NCBI RefSeq assembly: GCF_023155275.1
Contig: NZ_JALMUV010000042.1
Location: 1 to 64,000, forward strand
Direction: 5' to 3'
DNA: 64,000 bases
Source: Streptomyces rhizoryzae
GTDB taxonomy: Bacteria > Actinomycetota > Actinomycetes > Streptomycetales > Streptomycetaceae
Positions 27,366 to 36,050 of the stretch are shown here, in pieces. The notes below the pieces were generated by a model. That model was given only the letters and a program-made list of their open reading frames with translations, ran no database searches and was not told the origin of the DNA. Position numbers and translations under genes: made by a program. Position 1 is the stretch's first letter, and each line of letters begins with the position of its first letter.

Positions 27366-29954
27366 GTGCCAGGCGAGAATCTGTCCCGGGAAGAGGCACG
27401 TGAGCGGGGCCGGCTGCTGACGGTCGACGGCTACGACGTGGCGCTCGACGTCCGCTCAGCGGTCGCCCGGGGCCCCGAGGCGGAGACCTTCCGGTCCCGC
27501 ACGACGATCCGCTTCCGCTGCGCCGAGCCGGGCGCGGCCAGCTTCGCGGACCTCCTGGCGCCCTCGGTCACCTCGGTCACCCTCAACGGCCGCACGCTGG
27601 ATGCGGCCGCGGTCTTCGACGGCACCCGGATCGCCCTGGACGACCTGGCCGCCGAGAACACCCTGGTCGTGGACGCGCGGTGCGCCTACAGCCGGACCGG
27701 GGAGGGCCTGCACCGCTTCGTCGACCCCGAGGACGGCGAGGTCTACCTCTACACCCAGTACGAGCCCGCCGACTCCCGCCGGGTCTTCGCGAACTTCGAA
27801 CAGCCCGACCTCAAGGCGCCGTTCACCTTCGAGGTCACCGCGCCCGAGGGCTGGCTGGTGCTCAGCAACGGCGTCCAGGAGGGCCCCGCCGAGGCCGGCA
27901 CCCGCCGCTTCGCGACCACCGAGCCGATCTCCACGTACATCACCGCCGTGGTCGCCGGGCCGTACCACTACGTCACCGACACCTACCGCCGCACCTTCGA
28001 GGACGGCACCGAGCTGACCGTCCCGCTCGGCGCGCTGTGCCGCAAGGGCCTGGCCCGGCACTTCGACGCGGACGACATCTTCACCGTCACCAAGCAGGGC
28101 CTGGACTTCTTCCACGACCACTTCGACTTCCCGTACCCGTTCGGCAAGTACGACCAGGCGTTCGTGCCGGAGTACAACCTCGGCGCGATGGAGAACCCGG
28201 GCTGCGTCACCTTCCGCGAGGAGTTCGTCTTCCGCGGCAAGGTCACCGAGGCGTCGTACGAGCGGCGGGCCAACGTCATCCTGCACGAGATGGCGCACAT
28301 GTGGTTCGGCGACCTGGTCACCATGCACTGGTGGGACGACCTGTGGCTGAAGGAGTCCTACGCGGACTTCATGGGCAGCTTCGCGCAGGTGGGCGCGACC
28401 CGCTTCACCGACGGCTGGATCACCTTCGCCAACCGCCGCAAGTCCTGGGCGTACCGGGCCGACCAGCTGCCCTCCACCCACCCGGTCACCGCGGACATCC
28501 GCGACCTGGAGGACGCCAAGCTCAACTTCGACGGCATCACCTACGCCAAGGGCGCCAGCGTCCTCAAGCAGCTGGTGGCCTACGTCGGCCAGGACGCCTT
28601 CCTGGAGGGCGCCCGGCGCTACTTCAAGCGGCACGCCTACGGCAACACCCGGCTGGCCGACCTGCTGGCGGTCCTGGAGGAGACCTCGGGCCGGGACCTG
28701 GCGGCCTGGTCGCGGTCCTGGCTGGAGACGGCCGGCGTCAACTCCCTGACGCCGCAGGTGACCTACGACGCGCAGGGCCGGATCACCGAGCTGAGCATCC
28801 TCCAGGAGGCGTCGCCCGACCACCCGGAACTGCGGCCGCACCGGGTCGCGGTGGGCCTCTACCGCCGCCTCGACGCCGACTCCGCACTGGTGCGCTACGC
28901 CCGCGCCGAGGTGGACGTCACCGGCCCGCGGACCGCGGTGCCGGAGCTGGCCGGCGCCGAGCGGCCGGAGCTGGTGCTGGTGAACGACGAGGACCTGACG
29001 TACTGCAAGACCCGCTTCGACGAGGGGTCGCTGGCCACCCTGCGGGCCCGGCTCGGCGATCTGCGCGACCCGCTGGCCCGGGCACTGTGCTGGGCGGCGC
29101 TGTGGGGGCTGACCCGGGACGGGCTGATGCCGGCCCGGGACTTCCTGGAGCTGGTGCGGCGGTTCGCCGGCGCGGAGACCGTGATCGGCGTGCTCCAGTC
29201 GGTGCTGGGGCAGGCGGAGGCCGCGCTGGAGCACTACGTGGCGCCGGAGTACCACGAGCGGGCGGCCCGGGAGCTGTCGGAGGCCGCGGTGCGGGAGCTG
29301 CGGGTGGCCGAGCCGGGCAGCGGGCACCAGCTCAGCTGGGCCCGCCACTTCGCCGCGGTGGCCACCACCCCGGCCGACCTCCAGCTGCTCCAGGGGCTGC
29401 TGGACGGCACCGCGAAGATCGACGGGCTGGTGGTCGACCAGGAGCTCCGCTGGGCGTTCCTGCTGCCGCTGGCGGCCCACGGGGCGGCCGGCGAGGAGCG
29501 GCTCGCCGCCGAACTGGCCCGGGACAACACCGCGTCCGGCAAGCGCCACCAGGTCCGCTGCCTGGCCGCCCGCCCCTCGGCCGAGGTCAAGGCGGCCGCC
29601 TGGGCGGACGTGGTGGAGTCCGACGCGCTCTCCAACGCCCTGGTGGAGGCGACGCTCTCCGGTTTCGCCCGGCCGGCCCAGCGGGAGCTGCTGGCCCCGT
29701 ACGCGCCGCGCTACTTCGCGGTGATCGAGCGGATCTGGCGGGAGCGGTCCATCGAGATCGGGATGTCGGTGGTGCGCGGGCTGTTCCCGTCCTGGCAGGT
29801 GGACCGGGCCGCGCTGGACGCCGCGGACGACTGGCTGGCCGGGCACGGGCAGGCGGCGCCCGCGCTGCGCCGGCTGGTGCTGGAGGAGCGGGACGACCTG
29901 GCGCGGGCGCTGCGCGCACAGGCTTGTGACGCGGCGGCCGGGCCCCGGCCGTAA
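27366..29954 (+). CDS. pepN: M1-family aminopeptidase N (first copy)
   Basis: An 862-residue zinc aminopeptidase that removes N-terminal residues from peptides in the cytosol. The substrate-binding motif is GAMENPG near residue 272. The zinc motif is HEMAH (307-311) with the third ligand E330 in LKESYADF. The ERAP1-like C-terminal domain ends AQACDAAAGPRP. It starts at GTG. A paralogue with the same opening (MPG-NL-REEARER) lies 3.3 kb downstream. Pro in GAMENPG and the DDLWLKESYADFMG segment depart from the usual GAMENAG/NDLWLNESFA, so substrate preference may differ. Confidence 0.93.
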   Translation: MPGENLSREEARERGRLLTVDGYDVALDVRSAVARGPEAETFRSRTTIRFRCAEPGAASFADLLAPSVTSVTLNGRTLDAAAVFDGTRIALDDLAAENTLVVDARCAYSRTGEGLHRFVDPEDGEVYLYTQYEPADSRRVFANFEQPDLKAPFTFEVTAPEGWLVLSNGVQEGPAEAGTRRFATTEPISTYITAVVAGPYHYVTDTYRRTFEDGTELTVPLGALCRKGLARHFDADDIFTVTKQGLDFFHDHFDFPYPFGKYDQAFVPEYNLGAMENPGCVTFREEFVFRGKVTEASYERRANVILHEMAHMWFGDLVTMHWWDDLWLKESYADFMGSFAQVGATRFTDGWITFANRRKSWAYRADQLPSTHPVTADIRDLEDAKLNFDGITYAKGASVLKQLVAYVGQDAFLEGARRYFKRHAYGNTRLADLLAVLEETSGRDLAAWSRSWLETAGVNSLTPQVTYDAQGRITELSILQEASPDHPELRPHRVAVGLYRRLDADSALVRYARAEVDVTGPRTAVPELAGAERPELVLVNDEDLTYCKTRFDEGSLATLRARLGDLRDPLARALCWAALWGLTRDGLMPARDFLELVRRFAGAETVIGVLQSVLGQAEAALEHYVAPEYHERAARELSEAAVRELRVAEPGSGHQLSWARHFAAVATTPADLQLLQGLLDGTAKIDGLVVDQELRWAFLLPLAAHGAAGEERLAAELARDNTASGKRHQVRCLAARPSAEVKAAAWADVVESDALSNALVEATLSGFARPAQRELLAPYAPRYFAVIERIWRERSIEIGMSVVRGLFPSWQVDRAALDAADDWLAGHGQAAPALRRLVLEERDDLARALRAQACDAAAGPRP

Positions 29955-30078
29955 CCCCTCCCCCGACCTGCCCCCCTCGGCCGTCGAACGCCCGTCCTTG
30001 AGGGCAGGATTGTCCCGCTTGTGCCACAGGCGGGTAACAGCGGTTAGGGGGCGGAGCGGGGCCGGGAATCGACCCGGC

Positions 30079-31104
30079 ATGAACCACGACACCCCGCTCT
30101 CCCCCCTCCCGCTGCACCACCTCGCCGACGGCAGCTGCCCGGTCCTCACGACGCAGGAGCTCCGGGCGCACGGGGTGCCGCCGGCCGAGGTCGCCGACCG
30201 CTGCCGCCCCGGCGGGCCCTGGCAGCAGCTGCTGCCCGGCGTCCACCTGCTGCACCAGGGGCCGCCCACCAGCCAGGAGCGGCTGCACGCCGCGCTGCGG
30301 TACGCCCGCCACCGCGGCCCGTCGGTGCCGGTCCAGCCGCGCGCCCCGGAGGCCGTCCGGGATCCGATGATCACCGGACTGGCGGCACTGGCCCTGCACG
30401 GTTTCGCGGCCGCTCCCCCGCTGCTGTCCCTGGAGCGCATCGAGGTGCTGGTGGCGCGGTCCCGGCGGCTGCGCTCGGCCGGTTTCGCGCGGATCGTCCG
30501 GGGCGCGGACCTGCCGGCCCCGCAGCAGGTCACCGGGGTGCCCACCGCGCCGGTGCCGCGGGCGCTGGCGGACGCGGTGGCCGGGCTCGCGGACGGGGCG
30601 GTGGTGCGCCGGCTGCTGACCGAGGCGGTGCGCGGCGGGCACTGCGAGGCCGCCGCGGTGGTGCGGGAGCTGACCCGGGCCCGGCTGCTGGCCCGGCCGC
30701 ACGTGGTGGACGCGGTGGACGCCCTGCTGGCCGAGGGCCGCGCGCTGGCCGAGCAGCGGCTCTACGACGCGGTGCGCGCCCACGGGCTGCCGGACCCGGT
30801 GTGGAACGTGGACCTGCGGCTGCCGGGCGGCCCGTACCTGGGCGGGGTGGACGCGTACTGGCCGGAGTACGCGGTGGCCGTGGAGATCGACACCCGCCCG
30901 GCCCGCCCGGCCGCCGGGGAGCCCGCGGAGCCCGCCGAAGACGAGCACCGGGACGCCCTGGAGCGGCTCGGCATCACCGTCGTGCGCTGCCGGCCGCGCA
31001 CCCTGCGGGAGGCCCCCGAGCAGCAGGCGACGGTGATCCGCACGGCGCTGATGGCGGCCGCCGGCCGGGAGCCGGCGGCGTACGTGGCGGTCCTCCCGCG
31101 CTGA
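30079..31104 (+). CDS. AbiEi/DUF559-like putative PD-(D/E)XK nuclease-fold protein
   Basis: A 341-residue protein of a group that is common and multi-copy in actinomycetes: an N-terminal winged-helix-like region (LTTQELRAHGVPPAEVADRC then WQQLLPGVHLLHQG), a middle helical part, and a C-terminal region resembling very-short-patch-repair or DUF559 nucleases. There the acidic residues GGVDAYWPEYAVAVEID and the later ERLGITVVRCRPRTLRE fit a PD-(D/E)XK core. No partner toxin or antitoxin gene is adjacent, so a defence role is not shown. ATG 30079 is preceded by a weak ribosome site. Confidence 0.65.
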   Translation: MNHDTPLSPLPLHHLADGSCPVLTTQELRAHGVPPAEVADRCRPGGPWQQLLPGVHLLHQGPPTSQERLHAALRYARHRGPSVPVQPRAPEAVRDPMITGLAALALHGFAAAPPLLSLERIEVLVARSRRLRSAGFARIVRGADLPAPQQVTGVPTAPVPRALADAVAGLADGAVVRRLLTEAVRGGHCEAAAVVRELTRARLLARPHVVDAVDALLAEGRALAEQRLYDAVRAHGLPDPVWNVDLRLPGGPYLGGVDAYWPEYAVAVEIDTRPARPAAGEPAEPAEDEHRDALERLGITVVRCRPRTLREAPEQQATVIRTALMAAAGREPAAYVAVLPR

Positions 31105-31307
31105 CCGGGCCGCCCGGCGCGCGCCCCCGCACGGACCGTCACGCCCGCGCACGCTCCGTTGCCGTCCGCCCGTCGCGATCTCCACCCACTGGAACGGATT
31201 GGACAAGGCGACGGGTCTCACACACATGATGGGAGCGCCACTGAGCAGGTGTTCCCATCAGACACCCGGAGCCCGGCCGGCGGGCCGGGGCGGAAAGAAG
31301 GAGTCCC

Positions 31308-32339
31308 ATGAGGATCGGAATCGTCGGAGCCACCGGTCAGGTCGGCGGTGTGATGCGGCGGATTCTCGCCGAGCGCAACTTCCCCGTCGAGCAGCTGCGG
31401 CTGTTCGCCTCGGCCCGGTCCGCGGGACGGACGCTGCCCTGGCAGGACACCGAGATCACCGTCGAGGACGCGGCCACCGCCGACTACTCCGGCCTGGACA
31501 TCGTGCTCTTCTCGGCCGGCGGCGCGACCTCGAAGGCGCTGGCGGAGAAGGTCGCCGACGCCGGCCCGGTCGTGATCGACAACTCCTCGGCCTGGCGCCG
31601 CGACCCGCAGGTCCCGCTGGTGGTCTCCGAGGTCAACCCGCAGGCGGTCACCGACCGGCCCAAGGGCATCATCGCCAACCCGAACTGCACCACCATGGCC
31701 GCCATGCCGGTGCTGCGCCCGCTGCACGAGGAGGCCGGACTGGTCTCCCTCGTCGTCGCCACCTACCAGGCGGTCTCCGGCAGCGGCCTGTCCGGCGTCG
31801 CCGAGCTGGACGGGCAGGCCCGCAAGGCCATCGAGCAGGACGCCACCAAGCTGACCCACGACGGCGCGGCCGTGGAGTTCCCGGCCCCCGACACCTACGT
31901 CCGCCCGATCGCCTTCAACGTCCTGCCGCTGGCCGGCTCGATCGTCGACGACGGGCTGAACGAGACCGACGAGGAGCAGAAGCTCCGCCACGAGAGCCGG
32001 AAGATCCTGGGCATCCCGGAGCTGAAGGTGTCCGGCACCTGCGTCCGCGTCCCGGTCTTCACCGGCCACTCCCTCCAGATCAACGCGCGCTTCGCCCGCC
32101 CGCTCGCCCCCGAGCGCGCCCAGGAGCTGCTGGCCGCCGCGCCCGGCGTGGCGCTCTCCGACGTCCCCACCCCGCTCCAGGCCGCCGGCCAGGACGCGTC
32201 CTTCGTGGGCCGGATCCGCCGCGACGAGACCGCCGAGAACGGCCTGGCGCTGTTCGTCTCCAACGACAACCTCCGCAAGGGCGCCGCGCTCAACGCCGTC
32301 CAGATCGCCGAGCTGGTCGCCGCCGAACTCCGCGGCTGA
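31308..32339 (+). CDS. asd: Aspartate-semialdehyde dehydrogenase
   Basis: A 343-residue enzyme that reduces aspartyl phosphate to the semialdehyde with NADPH on the way to lysine, threonine, methionine and diaminopimelate. The nucleotide loop is GIVGATGQVGGVM at the N-terminus; the catalytic Cys is C127 in NPNCTTM. GHSLQINARFA near residue 247 contains the catalytic His. It begins at ATG with an AAGGAG site. Its usual partner, aspartokinase, is not beside it. A 19-bp terminator follows. Confidence 0.96.
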   Translation: MRIGIVGATGQVGGVMRRILAERNFPVEQLRLFASARSAGRTLPWQDTEITVEDAATADYSGLDIVLFSAGGATSKALAEKVADAGPVVIDNSSAWRRDPQVPLVVSEVNPQAVTDRPKGIIANPNCTTMAAMPVLRPLHEEAGLVSLVVATYQAVSGSGLSGVAELDGQARKAIEQDATKLTHDGAAVEFPAPDTYVRPIAFNVLPLAGSIVDDGLNETDEEQKLRHESRKILGIPELKVSGTCVRVPVFTGHSLQINARFARPLAPERAQELLAAAPGVALSDVPTPLQAAGQDASFVGRIRRDETAENGLALFVSNDNLRKGAALNAVQIAELVAAELRG

Positions 32340-32352
32340 TCTTCTGCGCACA

Positions 32353-32396
32353 CCGGCCGGGGCCCGCACGGAACACACCGTGCGGGCCCCGGCCGG
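32353..32396 (+). terminator. asd terminator
   Basis: A 19-bp perfect stem (arms 32353-32371 and 32378-32396) with a 6-nt AACACA loop. Confidence 0.9.
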
Positions 32397-32411
32397 GTGC
32401 GGGGCGCTCGG

Positions 32412-32591
32412 AAGCGCCAGGTGCCGCCGCAGGGCGGCGTCGACTTCTTTCATGCGCTGCCGGGGGACGGAGCCGAGGAAGCGGAGCAGGCGTTCCGGGG
32501 CGAGCGAGCGCACCTCGTTGGCGCCGTCGTGGGAGACGATGACGGCCGGGCGCGCCCTGTGGGCCCCGCTGCCGCGCGCCGGCTCGTGGTC
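32412..32591 (-). pseudogene. MazF/PemK-family toxin remnant with central deletion
   Basis: On the minus strand this encodes HEPARGSGAHRARPAVIVSH, then DGAN, joined directly to EVRSLAPERLLRFLGSVPRQ and RMKEVDAALRRHLAL. The first half matches the MazF N-terminal strand (RGSE-x-RPAVVVSNDGAN) and the second half its C-terminal helix (VRSV-x-ERLG-x-VP-x-LM-x-EVD-x-ALR-x-HLGL). The 55-60 residues that normally lie between them are missing, there is no start codon before the N-terminal part, and no stop follows HLAL. The reading frame is preserved across the junction. No antitoxin gene is seen. I infer a decayed toxin gene. Confidence 0.7.
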
Positions 32592-32602
32592 GGCCGGGCC
32601 GC

Positions 32603-33124
32603 TCAGGGCCGCCGCACCTCGAACTGGAAGCAGCCGTACTCCACGGCGCGGACGTGGACGAGGGCCACCTCCGGGTCGGCGAACGCCTCGGTGAGGGCCG
32701 CGTCGAAGCCGGCCGCGGAGTCCTGCGGGATCTCGAAGAGGCGGCCGCCGGCGATCCGGCCCCGGCGGTCGTAGCGGCGCAGGGTCCGCAGCGCGCCGGG
32801 CCGGGCGAAGGGGTAGCCGGTGGCCGACGGGTCGGGACCCGGGCACTCCCGGGCGTGCACGAACACCGGCCCCGCCTCGTCGTAGGCCCCCGGCGCGGCG
32901 CCGGTGGCGGCCGCCCAGCGGCGCAGCGGCGCGTACGACACCAGGGCCACCTCCTCCCCCGCCCCGGCGGCCCGCAGGCAGCAGCGCAGCGGACTGCCCA
33001 CGCAGTCCACCGGCGCCCCGTGCTCCCGGGCGGTGAACGGTTCCAGGGGCCGCCCGGAGTCGTCGGTGCGGCGCAGTTCGGCGAGGACGGCGGCCGGGAT
33101 GGCCAGCGGTGTGTAGGTCGTCAT
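32603..33124 (-). CDS. DUF1203 domain protein
   Basis: A 173-residue protein matching the DUF1203 family: a short N-terminal part (PLAIPAAVLAELRRTDDSGR) with CVGSPLRCCLR, then VALVSYAPLRR, AGPVFVHARECPG and a C-terminal half ending VRAVEYGCFQFEVRRP. The conserved Cys, His and Arg residues suggest an enzyme or metal site, but no activity is known to me. It lies divergent from the second aminopeptidase gene with 121 nt between, and the MazF remnant begins 11 nt past its stop. Confidence 0.82.
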   Translation of the reverse strand: MTTYTPLAIPAAVLAELRRTDDSGRPLEPFTAREHGAPVDCVGSPLRCCLRAAGAGEEVALVSYAPLRRWAAATGAAPGAYDEAGPVFVHARECPGPDPSATGYPFARPGALRTLRRYDRRGRIAGGRLFEIPQDSAAGFDAALTEAFADPEVALVHVRAVEYGCFQFEVRRP

Positions 33125-33245
33125 GCGGCCAGCCTCCGCGTTCCGGGGCCGCCCCGCTGGCGGGAAGCGGACGTCGTCCTGGCCGGGGCGGTGCCGTGGA
33201 AGGATGGCCGGACGATGCGATGACGATCGGTAAGGAGAGGGACGC

Positions 33246-35831
33246 GTGCCTGGTACGAATCTGACCCGGGAAGAGGCGCGGGAGCGGGCGCGGCTGCTGA
33301 CTGTGGACGCGTACGAGATCGAGCTGGACCTGAGCGGGGCGCAGGAGGGGGGCACGTTCCGGTCGGTGACGACGGTGCGGTTCGACGTCGCCGGCGAGGA
33401 GGGCGGGGACGGCGCCTCCTCGTTCATCGACCTGGTGGCGCCGGCCGTGCACGAGGTGGTGCTCAACGGCACCGCGCTGGACGCGGCGGCGGTCTTCCAG
33501 GACTCGCGGATCGCGCTGCCGGGGCTGCGCGCCGGCCGCAACGAGCTGCGGGTGGTGGCGGACTGCGCGTACACCAACAGCGGTGAGGGGCTGCACCGGT
33601 TCGTCGACCCGGTGGACCAGCAGGCGTACCTCTACACGCAGTTCGAGGTGCCGGACGCCCGGCGGGTGTTCGCCAGCTTCGAGCAGCCGGACCTCAAGGC
33701 CACCTTCGCCTTCACGGTGACGGCCCCCGAGGGCTGGACGGTGATCTCGAACTCGCCGACGCCCGAACCGGCGGACAACGTCTGGCGGTTCGCGCCGACA
33801 CCGCGGATCTCCACCTACATCACCGCCCTGATCGCCGGCCCGTACCACAGCGTGCACAGCACGTGGGAGGGCGCCGACGGCCGGTCGGTGCCGCTGGGGA
33901 TCTACTGCCGGCCGTCGCTGGCCGAGCACCTGGACGCCGACGAGATCTTCGCGGTGACCCGGCAGGGCTTCGACTGGTTCCAGGAGAAGTTCGACTACCC
34001 CTACCCGTTCGCCAAGTACGACCAGCTCTTCGTGCCGGAGTTCAACGCCGGCGCGATGGAGAACGCCGGCGCGGTCACCATCCGCGACCAGTACGTCTTC
34101 CGGTCGAAGGTGACCGACGCGGCGTACGAGGTGCGTGCCGAGACGATCCTGCACGAGCTGGCCCACATGTGGTTCGGCGACCTGGTCACCATGGAGTGGT
34201 GGAACGACCTGTGGCTGAACGAGTCGTTCGCCACCTACACCTCCATCGCCTGCCAGGCGTACGCGCCGGGCAGCAAGTGGCCGCACTCGTGGACCACGTT
34301 CGCAAACTCCATGAAGACCTGGGCCTACCGGCAGGACCAGCTGCCCTCCACCCACCCGATCATGGCCGAGATCCGCGACCTGGACGACGTCCTGGTCAAC
34401 TTCGACGGGATCACCTACGCCAAGGGCGCCAGCGTCCTCAAGCAGCTGGTCGCCTACGTCGGGATGGACGAGTTCTTCCAGGGCGTGCAGGCGTACTTCA
34501 AGGCGCACGCGTTCGGCAACACCCGCCTGGCCGACCTGCTCGGGGCGCTGGAGAAGACCAGCGGCCGGGACCTGGCGACCTGGTCGAAGAAGTGGCTGGA
34601 GACCGCCGGGATCAACATCCTGCGGCCGGAGATCACGGTCGCCGGCGACGGCACCGTCACGTCCTTCGCGGTCCTCCAGGGGGCCCCGGCGCTGCCGACC
34701 GGCGCGACCGGCGAGCCGGTGCTGCGCCCGCACCGGATCGGCATCGGCTACTACGACCTGGTGGACGGCAAGCTCGTCCGCACCGGCGGCGTCGAGCTGG
34801 ACGTGGACGGCGAGCGCACCGAGGTGCCCTTCCCGGCCGGCTTCCGCCGCCCGGACGTCATCCTGCTCAACGACGGCGACCTGTCCTACGCCAAGGTGCG
34901 GCTGGACGAGCAGTCGCTGAAGGTCGTCACCGAGCACCTCGGCGACTTCGCCGAGTCGCTGCCGCGCGCCCTGTCGTGGGCGTCCTCCTGGGACATGACC
35001 CGGGACGCCGAACTCCCCACCCGGGACTACCTCTCGCTGGTGCTCTCCGGCATCGGCAAGGAGAGCGACATCGGCGTGGTGCAGTCCCTGCACCGCCAGG
35101 TGAAGCTGGCCCTGGACCTCTACGCGGCGCCCGGGCGGCGCGCGGCGGCCCTGGCCACCTGGACCGACGCGGCGCTGGACCACCTGCGGGCGGCCGCGCC
35201 GGGCAGCGACCACCAGCTGGCCTGGGCCCGCGCGCTGGCCGCCGCGGCCCGCACCGACGCGCACCTGGACCTGCTCCAGGGGCTGCTGGACGGCACCGCG
35301 GAGATCCCGGGCCTGGTGGTGGACACCGAGCTGCGCTGGTCGCTGCTGGAGCGGCTGGCGGCCACCGGCCGGGCCGGTGAGGCGGAGATCGCCGCGGAGC
35401 TGGAGCGGGACCGGACCTCGGCGGGCGAGCGGCACGCGGCGACCGCCCGCGCCGCGCGGCCCACCCCGGAGGCCAAGGCCGCGGCCTGGGCCTCGGTCGT
35501 GGAGTCCGACACCCTGCCCAACGCGGTGCAGGAGGCGGTCATCGCCGGCTTCGTCCAGCCCGACCAGCGGGAGCTGCTGGCGCCGTACGCGGCGAAGTAC
35601 TTCGAGGTGGTCAAGGACGTCTGGGAGTCCCGCAGCCACGAGATGGCGCAGCAGATCGTGATCGGCCTCTACCCGGCCCTCCAGATCTCCCGGGAGACCC
35701 TGGACGCCACCGACGCCTGGCTGGCCTCGGCCGCGCCGAGCCCGGCGCTGCGCCGCCTGGTGACGGAGTCCCGGGCGGGCGTCGAGCGGGCGCTGCGCGC
35801 GCAGGCGGCGGACGAGGCCGCCGGGGCCTGA
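33246..35831 (+). CDS. pepN: M1-family aminopeptidase N (second copy)
   Basis: An 861-residue zinc aminopeptidase. GAMENAGAVTIRDQYVF is the standard substrate motif, and the zinc site is HELAH (303-307) with E326 in LNESFATY. The ERAP1-like C-terminal domain aligns end to end with the first copy. This one carries the canonical motif residues, so it is probably the housekeeping enzyme. It starts at GTG 33246, preceded by AAGGAGAGG. A terminator follows 43 nt after the stop. Confidence 0.94.
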   Translation: MPGTNLTREEARERARLLTVDAYEIELDLSGAQEGGTFRSVTTVRFDVAGEEGGDGASSFIDLVAPAVHEVVLNGTALDAAAVFQDSRIALPGLRAGRNELRVVADCAYTNSGEGLHRFVDPVDQQAYLYTQFEVPDARRVFASFEQPDLKATFAFTVTAPEGWTVISNSPTPEPADNVWRFAPTPRISTYITALIAGPYHSVHSTWEGADGRSVPLGIYCRPSLAEHLDADEIFAVTRQGFDWFQEKFDYPYPFAKYDQLFVPEFNAGAMENAGAVTIRDQYVFRSKVTDAAYEVRAETILHELAHMWFGDLVTMEWWNDLWLNESFATYTSIACQAYAPGSKWPHSWTTFANSMKTWAYRQDQLPSTHPIMAEIRDLDDVLVNFDGITYAKGASVLKQLVAYVGMDEFFQGVQAYFKAHAFGNTRLADLLGALEKTSGRDLATWSKKWLETAGINILRPEITVAGDGTVTSFAVLQGAPALPTGATGEPVLRPHRIGIGYYDLVDGKLVRTGGVELDVDGERTEVPFPAGFRRPDVILLNDGDLSYAKVRLDEQSLKVVTEHLGDFAESLPRALSWASSWDMTRDAELPTRDYLSLVLSGIGKESDIGVVQSLHRQVKLALDLYAAPGRRAAALATWTDAALDHLRAAAPGSDHQLAWARALAAAARTDAHLDLLQGLLDGTAEIPGLVVDTELRWSLLERLAATGRAGEAEIAAELERDRTSAGERHAATARAARPTPEAKAAAWASVVESDTLPNAVQEAVIAGFVQPDQRELLAPYAAKYFEVVKDVWESRSHEMAQQIVIGLYPALQISRETLDATDAWLASAAPSPALRRLVTESRAGVERALRAQAADEAAGA

Positions 35832-35873
35832 CCGGACGCGGTACGGCAGCGGGCGTGGCCCCGGACCAATGGG

Positions 35874-35905
35874 GTGCCCCGGGACCTGTGGAGGTCCCGG
35901 GGCAC
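35874..35905 (+). terminator. Terminator of the second pepN
   Basis: A 14-bp perfect stem (GTGCCCCGGGACCT with AGGTCCCGGGGCAC) with a GTGG loop. Confidence 0.85.
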
Positions 35906-36050
35906 GCCCGTTCCCGCTGGGGTGGAAGCGCCCGGCGGACGGGCGTCAGGTGCGTGGCCGTCCGCCGGGCGGGCCGGTGTCCCCGCCGCGCGGTGCGGGG
36001 GGATGGCCGCCGGGCCCCGTCCCCCTCCTACGGGGCCCGGCGGGCGGTGC

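Noticed and set aside
30079..31104. Abortive-infection or toxin-antitoxin system
   Set aside because: The protein resembles AbiEi/DUF559 architectures, but no partner gene is adjacent.
31218..35639. A 1473-codon open frame on the minus strand
   Set aside because: It is antisense to asd and the second pepN, has the composition of a shadow frame in high-GC DNA, and has no family resemblance, apart from the short MazF remnant at 32412-32591.
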